Of a DNA stretch of 24,174 nt, positions 1 through 9,402 are shown piece after piece. Position 1 is the first letter of the stretch; each line of letters starts with the position of its first letter. The DNA comes from Marinospirillum sp. GTDB lineage: Bacteria; Pseudomonadota; Gammaproteobacteria; Pseudomonadales; Halomonadaceae. A program made the position numbers and the translations under genes. The stretch covers positions 1 to 24,174 of the forward strand of contig NZ_JACUUA010000038.1 in assembly GCF_014859565.1 (NCBI RefSeq). The letters are read 5' to 3'. Below the pieces are notes generated by a model. It ran no database searches and was not told the origin of the DNA. It was given only the letters and a program-made list of their open reading frames with translations.

Positions 1-2
1 AG

Positions 3-452
3 GGTGAAGACTTGCTGTTGCTGGCCGGTGATCCTGATCGGGAAGTGCGTATCACCGTTGCCAGCCGTTTGCCACCCACCCTACTGGGTCGTATGAGGCT
101 GGATGTCGATTATGCCGTGCGCCTGCAAGTGGCTCGCCGCTTGCCACCGGGGCAGCTGATGAAAATGGCTCAAGATGAAGACCTAACCGTACGTAAAGAA
201 GTCGCACGGCGTTTGCCACCCTTTGCGCTACGCCTGATGGCGGAAGACCCAGAGCCAGAGATCCGCCGCACCGTGGCCTCCCGAATGCTGCCGGAAGATG
301 TGTGCATGATGCTGCAAGATAAAGACTGGAGTGTGCGTGCAACCGCTGTATTAAATGCACCACTGGCAGCCTTACCCCCGCTACTGGAAGACCCGGAGCC
401 AGATGTTTGTTTACTGGTCAGAGAAAGGCTGGCTACAAACTTCACAGGCTGA
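3..452 (+). CDS. Leucine-rich-repeat-variant (LRV) protein, 3' part only
   Basis: The frame is open to the left edge, so the start and any N-terminal domain lie outside the window; a TTG at 12 is only an internal codon. What is visible is about six consecutive 24-residue repeats of the form LAxDPDxxVRxxVARRLPP. Examples are EVRITVASRLPP, AVRLQVARRLPP, TVRKEVARRLPP and EIRRTVASRMLP; the last two repeats are degenerate. This matches the LRV family, alpha/3-10 solenoids known from an Azotobacter vinelandii protein whose N-terminal part carries a [4Fe-4S] cluster. Whether this copy has the cluster domain cannot be judged. Function is unknown, probably protein binding. A hairpin with a T-run follows at 488, so the gene appears to end its own transcription unit before argS. 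Confidence 0.8.
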   Translation, partial: GEDLLLLAGDPDREVRITVASRLPPTLLGRMRLDVDYAVRLQVARRLPPGQLMKMAQDEDLTVRKEVARRLPPFALRLMAEDPEPEIRRTVASRMLPEDVCMMLQDKDWSVRATAVLNAPLAALPPLLEDPEPDVCLLVRERLATNFTG

Positions 453-487
453 ACGCAAGTGGGTTATGGCATTAGGGGGCTGGGCGT

Positions 488-508
488 TCACCCCGACGGG
501 TGACTTTT
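488..508 (+). terminator. Probable intrinsic terminator after the LRV gene
   Basis: A perfect 6-bp stem (TCACCC at 488-493 with GGGTGA at 498-503, loop CGAC) is followed at once by TTTT and a pyrimidine-rich stretch. It lies 36 bases after the LRV stop and well before argS. The stem is short, so strength is uncertain. Confidence 0.5.
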
Positions 509-584
509 GTCTTCCTTCCTTGGATAATGGCAGGTTATTCCTTTTCCCTTTGTTGAACCCGAATTTCAGGTCAGTCTTAATTTC

Positions 585-2282
585 ATGAAAGATTTTATCT
601 CGGAACACCTCAGTCTGGTTGTTGAGCAGCTTAAATCACAAAACCTGTTGCCGGAAGATTTCCAGCCGCGCATTCATGTGGATAACACTAAAGACAAGGC
701 GCATGGTGATCTGGCGTGTAATCTGGCGCTGATGGCGGCTAAGGCAGCAGGAAAAAAACCGCGTGAGCTGGCGGATGAGATCGTTAACCTGCTGCTGGCC
801 AACACAGACTTTATGCAGCAGGTCAGCAAAATGGAGATTGCCGGCCCCGGTTTTATCAACTTCTTCTTGTCTCAGGGTGCCCTGACTGCGGTGATCGGGC
901 AGGTGCTGGAGCAAGGCGCGGTTTTTGGTCACAGCAACCAAGGGCAGGGTGAAAAAGTCCAGGTTGAATTTGTTTCTGCCAACCCCACCGGTCCTTTGCA
1001 CATCGGTCATGGTCGTGGTGCGGCGGTGGGTGATTGCCTCTGCCGTTTGTTGCAAGCCACCGGCTGGGATGTGACCCGCGAATTTTATTACAACGATGCC
1101 GGTGCTCAGATCAACAACTTGGCGCTTTCGGTGCAGGCGCGTGCCCGTGGTCTGGGGCCGGAAGATGCCAGCTGGCCGGAAGACGGTTATCGCGGTGATT
1201 ACATTCAGGAAGTGGCTCGCTCTTACATGGCGGGCGACACAGTGATTGCTGATAACCAGCAGGTCAAGGGTGAAGCTGATCCTGAGAATACTGATGCCAT
1301 TCGCCGTTTTGCCGTGGCCTTTTTGCGTCGTGAGCAGGATCTGGATTTACAAGCCTTTGGTGTGGCGTTTGATGTGTATTTTCTGGAGTCCTCACTGTAT
1401 GAAAAAGGCTTGGTTGAAGCGGCAGTGCAGCAGCTGATTAACAACGGCTTCACCTACGAAGAGGGCGGTGCCCTGTGGCTGCGCACCACCGATTTTGGTG
1501 ATGATAAAGACCGGGTAATGCGCAAAACGGATGGCGGTTACACCTATTTTGTCCCGGATGTGGCCTATCACCTGAACAAATGGCAACGCGGTTTTAAAAA
1601 GGTGATCAACGAGCAGGGTGCAGACCACCACTCCACCATCACCCGTGTGCGTGCTGGTTTGCAGGCGCTGAAGGTGGACATCCCCGAAGGCTGGCCGGAC
1701 TATGTGCTGCACCAGATGGTGACCGTCATGCGTGGCGGTGAAGAGGTGAAAATCTCCAAGCGGGCGGGCAGTTATGTCACCCTGCGGGATCTGATTGATG
1801 AAGTGGGCTGTGATGCCACGCGTTATTTTCTGGCGGCACGTGCGCCAAGCTCGCAGCTGACTTTTGACATCGACTTGGCACGTTCACAGACCAATGACAA
1901 CCCGGTCTATTACATTCAGTATGCTCATGCCCGCCTGTGTAGTGTGGCACGTCAGGCGGAAGACAAAGGTTACAGCTGGTCAGTCGAAACAGCTCAGCCT
2001 TGTTTGGATCAGCTGAATACCGATCAGGAACAGGCGGTGTTAAACCTGCTGGCGCGTTTCCCGGAAGTGGTGGAGAAGGCAGCTCGTGAACTTGAGCCGC
2101 ATCAGATTGCCCAATACCTGCGAGATCTGGCGGCTGCCATGCACTCCTGGTACAACGCCAAGCAGTTTCTGGTGGAAGATGAAGCTGTCCGCACGGCTCG
2201 TCTGGCACTGGCTGCTGCAACCCGTCAGGTATTGGTCAACGGTTTGCAACTGCTGGGTGTAACCGCACCAAAATCCATGTAA
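585..2282 (+). CDS. argS: Arginine--tRNA ligase
   Basis: Class I aminoacyl-tRNA synthetase that charges tRNA-Arg with arginine in the cytoplasm. The 565 residues are close to the usual ArgRS length (E. coli 577). The N-terminal Add1 domain covers roughly residues 1-110. The catalytic signature [16 protein letters not shown] lies at about 129-144, with HIGH at 139-142. A KMSKS-like loop reads KISKRAG, the usual ArgRS form. The C-terminal third is the DALR-type anticodon-binding helical domain, ending [10 protein letters not shown]. The ATG at 585 is the natural start because MKDFISEHL begins the Add1 domain; the ribosome-binding site is weak (AGG about 15 bases upstream). It is followed 31 bases later by a SPOR protein, the same order as in Pseudomonas. 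Confidence 0.97.
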   Translation: MKDFISEHLSLVVEQLKSQNLLPEDFQPRIHVDNTKDKAHGDLACNLALMAAKAAGKKPRELADEIVNLLLANTDFMQQVSKMEIAGPGFINFFLSQGALTAVIGQVLEQGAVFGHSNQGQGEKVQVEFVSANPTGPLHIGHGRGAAVGDCLCRLLQATGWDVTREFYYNDAGAQINNLALSVQARARGLGPEDASWPEDGYRGDYIQEVARSYMAGDTVIADNQQVKGEADPENTDAIRRFAVAFLRREQDLDLQAFGVAFDVYFLESSLYEKGLVEAAVQQLINNGFTYEEGGALWLRTTDFGDDKDRVMRKTDGGYTYFVPDVAYHLNKWQRGFKKVINEQGADHHSTITRVRAGLQALKVDIPEGWPDYVLHQMVTVMRGGEEVKISKRAGSYVTLRDLIDEVGCDATRYFLAARAPSSQLTFDIDLARSQTNDNPVYYIQYAHARLCSVARQAEDKGYSWSVETAQPCLDQLNTDQEQAVLNLLARFPEVVEKAARELEPHQIAQYLRDLAAAMHSWYNAKQFLVEDEAVRTARLALAAATRQVLVNGLQLLGVTAPKSM

Positions 2283-2313
2283 CCCCCTTTGCCTAAGAGG
2301 CAGGAGAAACATT

Positions 2314-3009
2314 ATGGCTCGCGACTTTGCCAGCCGTCAGCGTAAACGTAATCAGCCGCAAGGCCAGGAAGCCGCACCGAAAACTCGTGGTGCCGTTCAC
2401 CGTGCCAGTGAAAAGCCCGCTGAAGCCTCACCGGGGTTGTGGGATCGACTGCCGGGCTGGGGTTGGCTGGCAACCGGGCTGGTGGTGGGTTTTCTGGTGG
2501 CACAACTGACACGTCCTTCAGTACCAACACCTCTGGAAGCCAGTGCACCTGTGTCACAACCGGAACGGGCAACAAATGTTGCGCCGCCAAAACAGCCCGT
2601 CAAGTCAGCAGAAGCACCCACAACCGCGCAGCCGCGTTTTGATTTTTATACCCTGTTGCCAGAAAGTGAAGTGCTTGCCCCGAAGATTGAGGCTTATCAA
2701 TCCACCCCTAGAGAAGCCGAAAACCAGCCACGTTTTATGCTGCAGGTGGGTTCTTTCAGAACCACAACAGATGCAGCCCGACTGGAAGAACGTCTTAAAG
2801 GGCTGGGTTTTGATCTTATCCGGGTGAATGCAGTGGAAACAGCAGCAGGTGATACCTGGCACCGCGTACAGGTCGGGCCTTATCAGGATCGACGTGTGCT
2901 GGCGCGTGCTCAGGATGATCTGGCCAAAGCAGGACTTGAATTCATGCTGCTGCGTTTAAGGGATGAGCCAGAAGCTCAGTCGACAACGCAGCCAGCCAAC
3001 AGCAATTAA
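2314..3009 (+). CDS. SPOR-domain inner-membrane protein, FtsN-like
   Basis: Predicted bitopic cell-envelope protein of 231 residues. A basic cytoplasmic N terminus (MARDFASRQRKR) precedes one membrane segment at about 49-65 (WGWLATGLVVGFLVAQL). A Pro/Ala/Thr-rich periplasmic linker follows, with the motif FDFYTLLPESEV at 109-120. The SPOR domain covers about 140-215 (FMLQVGSFRT, WHRVQVGPY). SPOR domains bind glycan strands stripped of stem peptides at division septa, so a role in division or peptidoglycan remodelling is inferred. An AGGAG site lies just upstream of the ATG. The position between argS and hslV is conserved in Pseudomonas-type genomes. FtsN identity itself is not proven, because FtsN essential-region motifs were not recognised. 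Confidence 0.88.
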   Translation: MARDFASRQRKRNQPQGQEAAPKTRGAVHRASEKPAEASPGLWDRLPGWGWLATGLVVGFLVAQLTRPSVPTPLEASAPVSQPERATNVAPPKQPVKSAEAPTTAQPRFDFYTLLPESEVLAPKIEAYQSTPREAENQPRFMLQVGSFRTTTDAARLEERLKGLGFDLIRVNAVETAAGDTWHRVQVGPYQDRRVLARAQDDLAKAGLEFMLLRLRDEPEAQSTTQPANSN

Positions 3010-3018
3010 GGAGACCAA

Positions 3019-3543
3019 ATGACCACTATTGTCTGTGTGCGTCGTAATGATGAAGTGGTACTGGGCGGAGATGGCCAGGTATCGCTGGGTAATACCGTGA
3101 TGAAAGGCAATGCTCGTAAGGTGCGCCGCCTTTATCATGACAAGATTCTTGCCGGTTTTGCCGGAGGTACCGCAGATGCTTTTACCCTGTTTGAACGTTT
3201 TGAAGGCCAGTTAGAAAAACACCACGGCCAGCTGGTTCGTGCAGCAGTAGAAATGGCTAAAGACTGGCGTACCGATCGTGCTCTGCGTCGTTTGGAAGCC
3301 ATGCTGGTGGTGGCCGATGAAACCGCCACCCTCTGCATTAGTGGAACCGGAGATGTAGTGGAACCGGAACACGGTGTGCTGGCGATTGGCTCCGGTGGCA
3401 ACTACGCACTGGCCGCTGCCCGTGCACTGCTGGAAAACACCGACCTGACGCCCCGTGAAATCGTGGAAAAAAGCTTACAACTGGCGGGTGATATTTGTGT
3501 GTTCACCAACCACCAGATGACTATAGAAGGTTTGAAAAAATGA
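3019..3543 (+). CDS. hslV: ATP-dependent protease subunit HslV (ClpQ)
   Basis: Proteolytic core of the HslVU (ClpYQ) complex, a two-ring dodecamer that degrades proteins unfolded by HslU. After removal of the initiator Met the protein begins TTIVCVRRN, giving the N-terminal threonine nucleophile of the family. Other family features are [23 protein letters not shown] and the Gly-rich [15 protein letters not shown] segment. The 174 residues match the family. AAGGAG lies directly upstream of the ATG at 3019. The stop overlaps the hslU start as ATGA, so the two are translationally coupled. Heat-shock control is usual for this operon, but no sigma-32 promoter was identified here. Confidence 0.97.
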   Translation: MTTIVCVRRNDEVVLGGDGQVSLGNTVMKGNARKVRRLYHDKILAGFAGGTADAFTLFERFEGQLEKHHGQLVRAAVEMAKDWRTDRALRRLEAMLVVADETATLCISGTGDVVEPEHGVLAIGSGGNYALAAARALLENTDLTPREIVEKSLQLAGDICVFTNHQMTIEGLKK

Positions 3544-4868
3544 GCAGTATGACCCCCAGAGAAATTGTCAGCGAACTGGATCGTTTTATTGTTGGTCAGG
3601 CAGAAGCCAAGCGCTCCGTTGCTATTGCCCTGCGCAACCGCTGGCGCAGAATGCAACTTGATCCTGATCTGCGCAGCGAAGTCACCCCCAAAAATATTCT
3701 GATGATTGGTCCGACCGGTGTGGGTAAAACTGAAATTGCCCGTCGTCTGGCAAAACTGGCCAGAGCACCCTTTATTAAGGTGGAAGCCACCAAGTTTACC
3801 GAAGTGGGTTATGTGGGGCGAGATGTAGAAACCATCATCCGTGACCTGATGGAATTCGCAGTAAAAATGCTGCGTGAAGAAGCCATGAAAAAGAACCAGC
3901 ATCGTGCTGAAGATGCTGCTGAAGAACGGATTCTGGATGCGCTGCTGCCTCCGGCGCGTGATCAACACGGCCAGGTTCAGGAAGTTGGTGAGTCTTCCAC
4001 CCGCCAACTGTTTCGCAAGAAACTGCGTGAAGGCCAGCTGGATGATAAAGAAATCGAGATCGAAGTGGCCGGACCACAAATCGGTGTCGAAATCATGAGC
4101 CCACCGGGCATGGAAGAAATGACCCAGCAGCTGCAGAGCATGTTTTCCAATCTGGGGCAGGAAAAACGCCGCACCCGTAAATTAAAAATTCGTGATGCCC
4201 AGCGTCTGATCCGTGATGAAGAAGCTGCCCGGCTGGTGAACGAAGACGAACTCAAGCGTGAAGCGTTGGATCTGGTTGAACAGAACGGCATTGTGTTTCT
4301 GGATGAACTGGACAAGGTCTGCAAACGCGGTGAAAACGTGGGTGGTGGTGATGTCTCGCGGGAAGGGGTACAGCGTGATCTGCTGCCTTTGATCGAAGGC
4401 AGCACGGTGACCACCAAATACGGCATGGTCAAAACGGATCATATCCTGTTTATTGCCTCCGGTGCGTTTCATCTGGCCAAACCTTCGGATCTGATTCCTG
4501 AATTGCAGGGTCGTCTGCCGATTCGTGTAGAACTCAAGGCGCTAACGCCAGAAGATTTCCGCCGCATTCTGACTGAACCGGATGCTTCACTGACCCGTCA
4601 GGCCATTGCACTGATGGCAACCGAAGGTGTGGAGCTGAGTTTCACCGATGATGGCATCAACCGTATGGCACAGATCGCTTATGATGTGAATGAAAATACC
4701 GACAACATTGGTGCCCGTCGTTTACATACCGTGATTGAGCGCCTGCTGGAAGAAGCCAGTTTTGATGCGGATCGCCTGGGCGGCAAGCTGGTGGTGGACG
4801 CAGCCTATGTTGAACAACAACTGGGTGAGCTGGTCAAGGATCAGGACTTGTCACGTTACATCCTTTAA
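3540..4868 (+). CDS. hslU: ATPase subunit HslU (ClpY) of the HslVU protease
   Basis: AAA+ unfoldase that feeds substrates to HslV. I place the start at the ATG at 3540, which overlaps the hslV stop (ATGA) and gives 442 residues beginning [14 protein letters not shown], almost the E. coli length and N terminus. The upstream in-frame ATG at 3495 lies inside hslV and is rejected. Walker A is GPTGVGKT at 57-64. Walker B is IVFLDE at 251-256, where many homologues have IVFIDE. The pore segment GYVG is at about 90-93. A long insertion (I) domain covers about 110-235. The C terminus reads LSRYIL, close to the usual LSRFIL tail that docks into HslV. Confidence 0.97.
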   Translation: MSSMTPREIVSELDRFIVGQAEAKRSVAIALRNRWRRMQLDPDLRSEVTPKNILMIGPTGVGKTEIARRLAKLARAPFIKVEATKFTEVGYVGRDVETIIRDLMEFAVKMLREEAMKKNQHRAEDAAEERILDALLPPARDQHGQVQEVGESSTRQLFRKKLREGQLDDKEIEIEVAGPQIGVEIMSPPGMEEMTQQLQSMFSNLGQEKRRTRKLKIRDAQRLIRDEEAARLVNEDELKREALDLVEQNGIVFLDELDKVCKRGENVGGGDVSREGVQRDLLPLIEGSTVTTKYGMVKTDHILFIASGAFHLAKPSDLIPELQGRLPIRVELKALTPEDFRRILTEPDASLTRQAIALMATEGVELSFTDDGINRMAQIAYDVNENTDNIGARRLHTVIERLLEEASFDADRLGGKLVVDAAYVEQQLGELVKDQDLSRYIL

Positions 4869-4904
4869 ATCTCAAGCTATTAAACCTGCCGGAGCTGGAT
4901 CAAG

Positions 4905-5300
4905 ATGAGCAGTGCACCACAACCGACCAAAATCAACTACAGCAAAAGCCGTCACTGTCTGGAGTTGAGTTATGCGGATGGGCAACAACTGGAACTGTCA
5001 GCAGAGTTGCTGCGTGTCTTGTCGCCCTCGGCAGAAGTGCAAGGGCATGGCAATCCCAAGCTTCAGTTTGGTAAAAAAGATGTCCGTATCTGGAAGATAG
5101 AACCCGTCGGGCGTTATGCATTAAAACTTGGTTTTGATGACGGCCACGATTCGGGACTCTTCACCTGGGATTATTTTTGGCATCTGGGCAGCAACAAGGA
5201 TCGCCTCTGGCAGGACTACCTGGATCAACTGGCTGCTGCCGGTGAAAGCCGCGAGCCTAGGCTCATTCCACTGGTTATCGACGCAGGAAAATCCTCATGA
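4905..5300 (+). CDS. DUF971 / GBBH-like N-terminal domain protein
   Basis: Small protein of 131 residues consisting of one DUF971 domain, the fold found at the N terminus of gamma-butyrobetaine hydroxylase. Visible family features are an N-terminal beta-rich part ([31 protein letters not shown]) and the signature [12 protein letters not shown] at about 84-95. No function is established for stand-alone members; roles linked to iron-sulfur or cofactor metabolism have been suggested for relatives, but nothing in this sequence proves one. It sits between hslU and ubiE, a placement also seen in Pseudomonas. Its stop overlaps the ubiE start (ATGA at 5297-5300), so the two are probably cotranslated. 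Confidence 0.85.
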   Translation: MSSAPQPTKINYSKSRHCLELSYADGQQLELSAELLRVLSPSAEVQGHGNPKLQFGKKDVRIWKIEPVGRYALKLGFDDGHDSGLFTWDYFWHLGSNKDRLWQDYLDQLAAAGESREPRLIPLVIDAGKSS

Positions 5301-6052
5301 ATCAGGAAAAAGACAACACCACCCATTTTGGGTATCAACAGGTGCCGGTGGATGAAAAGGTCAAGCGTGTGGCTGGGGTCTTTGACTCGGTGGCCGCCAA
5401 ATATGACCTGATGAATGACATGATGTCGATGGGTGTTCATCGCGTCTGGAAAAAATTCACCATCGAGCTGTCCGGTGTTCGCAAGGGTCACAAGGTGTTG
5501 GATATTGCCGGTGGTACGGGTGACCTGACCATGCAGTTTTCTCGTCTGGTGGGTGAAGAAGGTCAGGTGATTCTGGCCGACATCAACGCCTCCATGCTCA
5601 AGGTTGGGCGTGATCGGCTGCTGGATCGGGGTTACGGCGGTAATATCCGTTTTGTACAGGCCAATGCAGAATGCCTGCCGTTCCCGGATAATCATTTTGA
5701 TGTGGTCACCATTGCCTTTGGTCTGCGTAATGTTACCGATAAAGACAAAGCGCTGCGTGATATGACCCGTATCCTCAAGCCCGGTGGCCGCCTGCTGGTC
5801 CTGGAGTTTTCCAAACCCACCAATCCGCTGATGTCCAAAGCCTACGACCTTTACTCTTTCACCGCGTTGCCATTTATGGGCAAGTTGTTTGCTGGTGACA
5901 GTGACTCTTATCGTTATCTGGCCGAGTCCATCCGTATGCACCCGGATCAGGACACCCTGAAAGGCATGATGGAAACAGCAGGTCTTAGTGAAGTGGAATA
6001 CCACAACATGACCTCCGGGGTGGTTGCACTTCACCGTGGTATCAAGCTGTAA
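5297..6052 (+). CDS. ubiE: Ubiquinone/menaquinone biosynthesis C-methyltransferase UbiE
   Basis: SAM-dependent methyltransferase that methylates the ring carbon of 2-polyprenyl-6-methoxy-1,4-benzoquinol in ubiquinone synthesis, and demethylmenaquinol where menaquinone is made. Its 251 residues equal E. coli UbiE. It shows the [24 protein letters not shown] segment near 29-52, split here only by position. The SAM-binding glycine motif [12 protein letters not shown] is at about 67-78. Downstream are [14 protein letters not shown] and [12 protein letters not shown], all typical of the Ubie_methyltran family. The ATG overlaps the stop of the DUF971 gene. It heads a ubiE-ubiJ-ubiB cluster, the usual gammaproteobacterial arrangement. 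Confidence 0.97.
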   Translation: MNQEKDNTTHFGYQQVPVDEKVKRVAGVFDSVAAKYDLMNDMMSMGVHRVWKKFTIELSGVRKGHKVLDIAGGTGDLTMQFSRLVGEEGQVILADINASMLKVGRDRLLDRGYGGNIRFVQANAECLPFPDNHFDVVTIAFGLRNVTDKDKALRDMTRILKPGGRLLVLEFSKPTNPLMSKAYDLYSFTALPFMGKLFAGDSDSYRYLAESIRMHPDQDTLKGMMETAGLSEVEYHNMTSGVVALHRGIKL

Positions 6053-6076
6053 ACAACTCAGGGAAACCAACACACC

Positions 6077-6715
6077 ATGCAATTACCACTAAGTGCACTG
6101 ACAGCACTGGAAACTCTGGTGAACCCACTGCTGCGCAAGGCAGTTGCACAGGGTGGTGCCACTGCGATTACCTGGCAAAAACTACAGGATACTTGTGTGG
6201 AAATCCGTGTACAGCCCTGGGGTGCTCGCCTGCTGCTGCATGTCACCGCGGATGGTCTGTATTTTTATCGTCAGGGTGAAGATACCCCGGATGCCTGGAT
6301 GGAGGCCACACCTCAGGCTTATATCAAAATGGCCACTCGCCCGGATGCGGCTTCAGTGATGTTCAGTCCAGAGGTCAAAGTGGGGGGTGATACCCATAAA
6401 CTGGAGTTGTTACAACAGCTGTTGTCCGGGCTGGGGCTGGATGCAGTAGAGCTGATCAGCCGGGTGACTGGGCCTTTACCCCTGGCCGGACTACAGGCTG
6501 GCTTTAGTCAGCTAACAGGTTTTATGCAGCGTTTTGGTGGGTCGGCCATGCAGGATGCCCGTGAATATCTGGATGAAGAAAGTGGACTGTTACCCGGACA
6601 AAACAGCCTGCACCTGCTGGAAGATGCTCTCGAAGAGCTGCGACTGGATGTGGATCGACTGGAAGCACGTATCCGTCTGCAAGAGCAGATGGTAAAAAAA
6701 GCAGGAGAAGACTAG
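6077..6715 (+). CDS. ubiJ: Ubiquinone biosynthesis accessory factor UbiJ
   Basis: SCP2-domain protein of 212 residues. In E. coli, UbiJ binds ubiquinone intermediates and, with UbiK, organises the soluble Ubi complex. The N-terminal SCP2-like lipid-binding part covers roughly residues 10-115 (GARLLLHVTADGLYFYRQG...). The C terminus is a predicted helical coiled coil (LHLLEDALEELRLDVDRLEARI) ending in a basic tail, as in known UbiJ. It starts 24 bases after ubiE with an AGGG site about 13 bases before the ATG. Its TAG stop is immediately followed, with no gap, by the GTG start of ubiB. Sequence conservation in this family is low, so the call leans partly on context. Confidence 0.92.
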   Translation: MQLPLSALTALETLVNPLLRKAVAQGGATAITWQKLQDTCVEIRVQPWGARLLLHVTADGLYFYRQGEDTPDAWMEATPQAYIKMATRPDAASVMFSPEVKVGGDTHKLELLQQLLSGLGLDAVELISRVTGPLPLAGLQAGFSQLTGFMQRFGGSAMQDAREYLDEESGLLPGQNSLHLLEDALEELRLDVDRLEARIRLQEQMVKKAGED

Positions 6716-8353
6716 GTGGGACAACTTTATCGTGCTTTTCGTATTGCCTGGATTGTCATACGTTATCGCCTGGATACCCTGATCCCACTGGATCGCCTGC
6801 CTTTTTATCTGGTGCTGGCGTTACGTCTGAACCCCATGCGTTTATTTCCAATGGGTGAACATAGCCGTGGTGAGCGGTTGCGTCTGGCTTTGGAAGAACT
6901 GGGGCCGATTTTTGTCAAATTTGGTCAGATGTTGTCCACCCGTCGAGATCTGTTGCCATTTGATGTGGCGGATGAATTAAAAAAACTTCAGGATCAGGTG
7001 CCGCCTTTTCCTGCTGCACAGGCAAAAAGTACCATCGAAAAAGCCCTGCGTATGCCGGTGGAAGAAGCCTTTGCCGAATTTGGCAGTGAAGCCCTGGCTT
7101 CTGCCTCTGTGGCACAGGTGCATACCGCACAATTACATACCGGTGAACAGGTGGTGGTTAAAGTCATTCGTCCTGGTATCGAAAAAGTCATCCTCAACGA
7201 TGTGCAGTTGATGTACATGCTGGCGCGTCTGGTGTTGAGACTGGTACCGGATGCCCGTCGCCTGCACCCGGTTGAAGTGGTGTCTGATTATGAAATTAGT
7301 CTAATGGATGAGCTGGATTTACAAAAAGAAGCCGCCAGTACCTCTCAGCTCAAGCGTAACTTTCTTAACTCTCCGCTTTTGTATGTGCCTGCCATTCACT
7401 GGTCGTTTACCCGTAAAAACCTGATGGTGCAGGAGCGCATCTACGGTGTGCCGGTAGCGGAAGTGGACACCCTGAAGCAGCATAAAGTGAATATGAAAAA
7501 GCTGGCGGAACGGGGTGTGGAGATTTTTTTCACCCAGGTGTTTCGTGATAATTTTTTTCATGCTGACATGCATCCCGGCAATATTTTTGTCGATACCACC
7601 CACCCCGAGAATCCACGTTACATAGCCATCGACTGTGGCATCGTTGGATCATTAAGTGTGGAGGATCAAAACTATCTGGCGCGTAACCTGCTGGCCTTTT
7701 TTAAGCAGGATTATTACGAAGTGGCGCGTCTGCACATCGAATCCGGCTGGGTGGGTGAGGGCACTCGTGCGAATGAATTTGCAGCTGCCATCCGTGCCGT
7801 GTGTGAACCTATTTTTGAAAAACCCCTGAAAGACATTTCCTTCGGGCAGGTGTTGCTGGGGCTTTTCCAGACCGCTCGGCGTTTTAATATGGAAGTACAA
7901 CCCCAGTTGGTGCTGCTGCAGAAAACACTGCTCAACATCGAAGGGTTAGGGCGGCAGCTTTATCCGGATCTGGATCTGTGGACAACCGCCAAACCCTTTT
8001 TAGAAAACTGGATGAAGCAACGTGTTGGACCGCGCGGCATCTGGATGAAAGCCAAAGAAAAATTGCCGGACTGGCTGGAACAGATTCCCGAGTTGCCACA
8101 ACTGGCACACGAAGGTCTGACCCAGTTCCGCAACTGGCAGCAGGGCCATCATGAACAGAGTGTGGTTTTACGTGAAATCCGTAATGAATTAGGCCGCAAC
8201 CGCCGCAGACAAGGGCAACTGGTACTTGGTGTGCTGCTGCTGTTGCTGGCGCTTTTTTCCGGTGTGGGTGAGCAGTTAATGCCAGTGTTACAGGGTGAAT
8301 GGCAGCCTTGGGTGCTGGGGCTGACTGGCCTGTTGGTGCTGCTGCGACGTTAG
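6716..8353 (+). CDS. ubiB: UbiB, atypical protein kinase-like ATPase for ubiquinone synthesis
   Basis: Membrane-associated member of the ABC1/ADCK (UbiB) family needed for coenzyme Q synthesis, thought to act as an ATPase that extracts lipid intermediates for the Ubi complex. Family motifs are present: KFGQ (KxGQ) at 68-71 followed by [10 protein letters not shown], the Ala-rich loop ASASVAQVH at about 128-136, VVVKVIRPG with the ATP-binding Lys at 149, [10 protein letters not shown] near 197-206, and HADMHPGNI at 282-290 with DCG at 306-308. Two C-terminal membrane segments lie at about 502-517 and 531-543. The start is a GTG directly abutting the ubiJ stop, with GCAGGAG upstream. At 545 residues it has the usual length. 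Confidence 0.96.
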   Translation: MGQLYRAFRIAWIVIRYRLDTLIPLDRLPFYLVLALRLNPMRLFPMGEHSRGERLRLALEELGPIFVKFGQMLSTRRDLLPFDVADELKKLQDQVPPFPAAQAKSTIEKALRMPVEEAFAEFGSEALASASVAQVHTAQLHTGEQVVVKVIRPGIEKVILNDVQLMYMLARLVLRLVPDARRLHPVEVVSDYEISLMDELDLQKEAASTSQLKRNFLNSPLLYVPAIHWSFTRKNLMVQERIYGVPVAEVDTLKQHKVNMKKLAERGVEIFFTQVFRDNFFHADMHPGNIFVDTTHPENPRYIAIDCGIVGSLSVEDQNYLARNLLAFFKQDYYEVARLHIESGWVGEGTRANEFAAAIRAVCEPIFEKPLKDISFGQVLLGLFQTARRFNMEVQPQLVLLQKTLLNIEGLGRQLYPDLDLWTTAKPFLENWMKQRVGPRGIWMKAKEKLPDWLEQIPELPQLAHEGLTQFRNWQQGHHEQSVVLREIRNELGRNRRRQGQLVLGVLLLLLALFSGVGEQLMPVLQGEWQPWVLGLTGLLVLLRR

Positions 8354-8401
8354 GTGGCTGGTGAGCTGTGGTGCTTTCCGTTATTCTTGACCACCTTTTT
8401 T
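8353..8401 (+). terminator. Possible terminator between ubiB and hisE
   Basis: GGTGG at 8353-8357 can pair with CCACC at 8391-8395; alternatively GTGGT at 8368-8372 can pair with ACCAC at 8390-8394. Either stem is followed directly by six Ts (8396-8401). Both stems are short with long loops, so efficiency is doubtful. It would separate the ubi genes from hisE-tatABC. Confidence 0.4.
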
Positions 8402-8426
8402 AATCTAGCAGAAGGTTAGGGTTCAG

Positions 8427-8783
8427 ATGAATGATATTCTTCAGCAACTGGTGCAGACTCTGGAAGCACGTAAACAGGCCGATCCAGAAAAGTCTTATGT
8501 GGCGCAGTTGCATCACAAGGGCTTGAACAAAATCCTTGAGAAGCTGGGTGAAGAAGCCACCGAAACCCTGCTGGCTGCCAAGGACGCTGCCCTTTCAGGG
8601 CAAACGAATGAGGTGATTGCGGAAACAGCCGATCTCTGGTTTCATTCATTGGTGATGTTGTCGCATCTGAATATCAGCCATGAAGCTGTACTCAATGAAC
8701 TGGCACGCAGAATGGGGCTCTCCGGCCTGGAAGAAAAAGCCAGCCGTGGCAAAAAAACTAATAAACTAACCACAACAAACTGA
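8427..8783 (+). CDS. hisE: Phosphoribosyl-ATP pyrophosphatase HisE
   Basis: Cytoplasmic all-alpha NTP-pyrophosphohydrolase that converts phosphoribosyl-ATP to phosphoribosyl-AMP in step two of histidine synthesis. The 118-residue protein carries the family signatures [24 protein letters not shown] (acidic metal-binding helix around 23-46, written here across two motifs) and [13 protein letters not shown]. It is a stand-alone HisE rather than a HisIE fusion. In Pseudomonas-type genomes hisI precedes hisE at this site; here the 73 bases between ubiB and hisE hold no hisI. It is followed closely by tatA, the usual neighbour. Confidence 0.95.
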   Translation: MNDILQQLVQTLEARKQADPEKSYVAQLHHKGLNKILEKLGEEATETLLAAKDAALSGQTNEVIAETADLWFHSLVMLSHLNISHEAVLNELARRMGLSGLEEKASRGKKTNKLTTTN

Positions 8784-8802
8784 ACAACAGCAGGAGATCA
8801 AC

Positions 8803-9069
8803 ATGGGCTTTGGTGGCATCAGCATCTGGCAACTACTTATTGTACTGGGCATCATCATTCTGATTTTCGGAACCAAAAAACTGCGTTCACTGGGTGGTGA
8901 TCTGGGCGGCGCTGTTAAAGGCTTCAAGTCTGCCATGAAAGATGGCGAAAAAGAGGCTGAGGTGGAAGATCTGAAAAAAGATGCCCAAAACCTGAACAAA
9001 ACCGAAGCAGACAAGGCTCCGATTGATGTCAAGGCAACTCGCACTGACCAGGAGCAGGAGCGCAAGTAA
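8803..9069 (+). CDS. tatA: Sec-independent protein translocase subunit TatA
   Basis: Pore-forming subunit of the twin-arginine translocase, which exports folded proteins across the inner membrane. The 88 residues begin [10 protein letters not shown], then a single membrane helix (about 7-22, [12 protein letters not shown]), then the invariant [21 protein letters not shown] hinge and amphipathic helix, and an acidic, charged C-terminal tail. The sequence after the helix distinguishes it from TatB. AGGAG lies 7 bases before the ATG. It is the first gene of tatABC and lies 19 bases after hisE. Confidence 0.96.
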   Translation: MGFGGISIWQLLIVLGIIILIFGTKKLRSLGGDLGGAVKGFKSAMKDGEKEAEVEDLKKDAQNLNKTEADKAPIDVKATRTDQEQERK

Positions 9070-9081
9070 GCGCCCTAAATT

Positions 9082-9402
9082 ATGTTTGATATCGGCTTTT
9101 TTGAACTGATGGTGATTGCCATTGTTGGCCTACTGGTACTAGGTCCCGAACGGCTGCCGCAAGCGGTTAGAACACTGGGGCTTTATATCGGTCGGATCCG
9201 CAAGGCGGTTTCCGGTATTCAACAGGAAGTCAACGAACAGCTGCAGTTGGAAGAAATGCGCCAGCGCCTGGCTGAGCATGAGCAAAAGGTACGATCCGGG
9301 CTGCTGGATGCAGAAAAAAAGCTAGAAAAGGACATGCAAATCGAAGCTGAAAAGGAAAAGGCGACTGCTGATACAGTCAAGCCCGAGGATAAATCTTCAT
9401 GA
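9082..9402 (+). CDS. tatB: Sec-independent protein translocase subunit TatB
   Basis: Substrate-receptor partner of TatC. The 106-residue protein starts [26 protein letters not shown], where the Glu in the helix and the GPERLP hinge are TatB hallmarks. A long charged amphipathic helix follows ([18 protein letters not shown]...) with a Lys/Glu-rich tail. No clear ribosome-binding site precedes the ATG, which lies 12 bases after the tatA stop; translation may depend on coupling. Its stop overlaps the tatC start as ATGA. Confidence 0.96.
   Translation: MFDIGFFELMVIAIVGLLVLGPERLPQAVRTLGLYIGRIRKAVSGIQQEVNEQLQLEEMRQRLAEHEQKVRSGLLDAEKKLEKDMQIEAEKEKATADTVKPEDKSS

Noticed and set aside
3495..3539. Upstream in-frame start for hslU inside hslV
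   Set aside because: The ATGA overlap start at 3540 gives the family's standard N terminus and length.
3402..4079. Long minus-strand ORF inside hslV/hslU
   Set aside because: Antisense shadow of strongly recognised genes; composition is typical of a reverse-frame translation.
5225..6082. 285-codon minus-strand ORF over ubiE
   Set aside because: Covers ubiE almost exactly in antisense and has a His/Thr/Gln-rich composition with no domain; a shadow.
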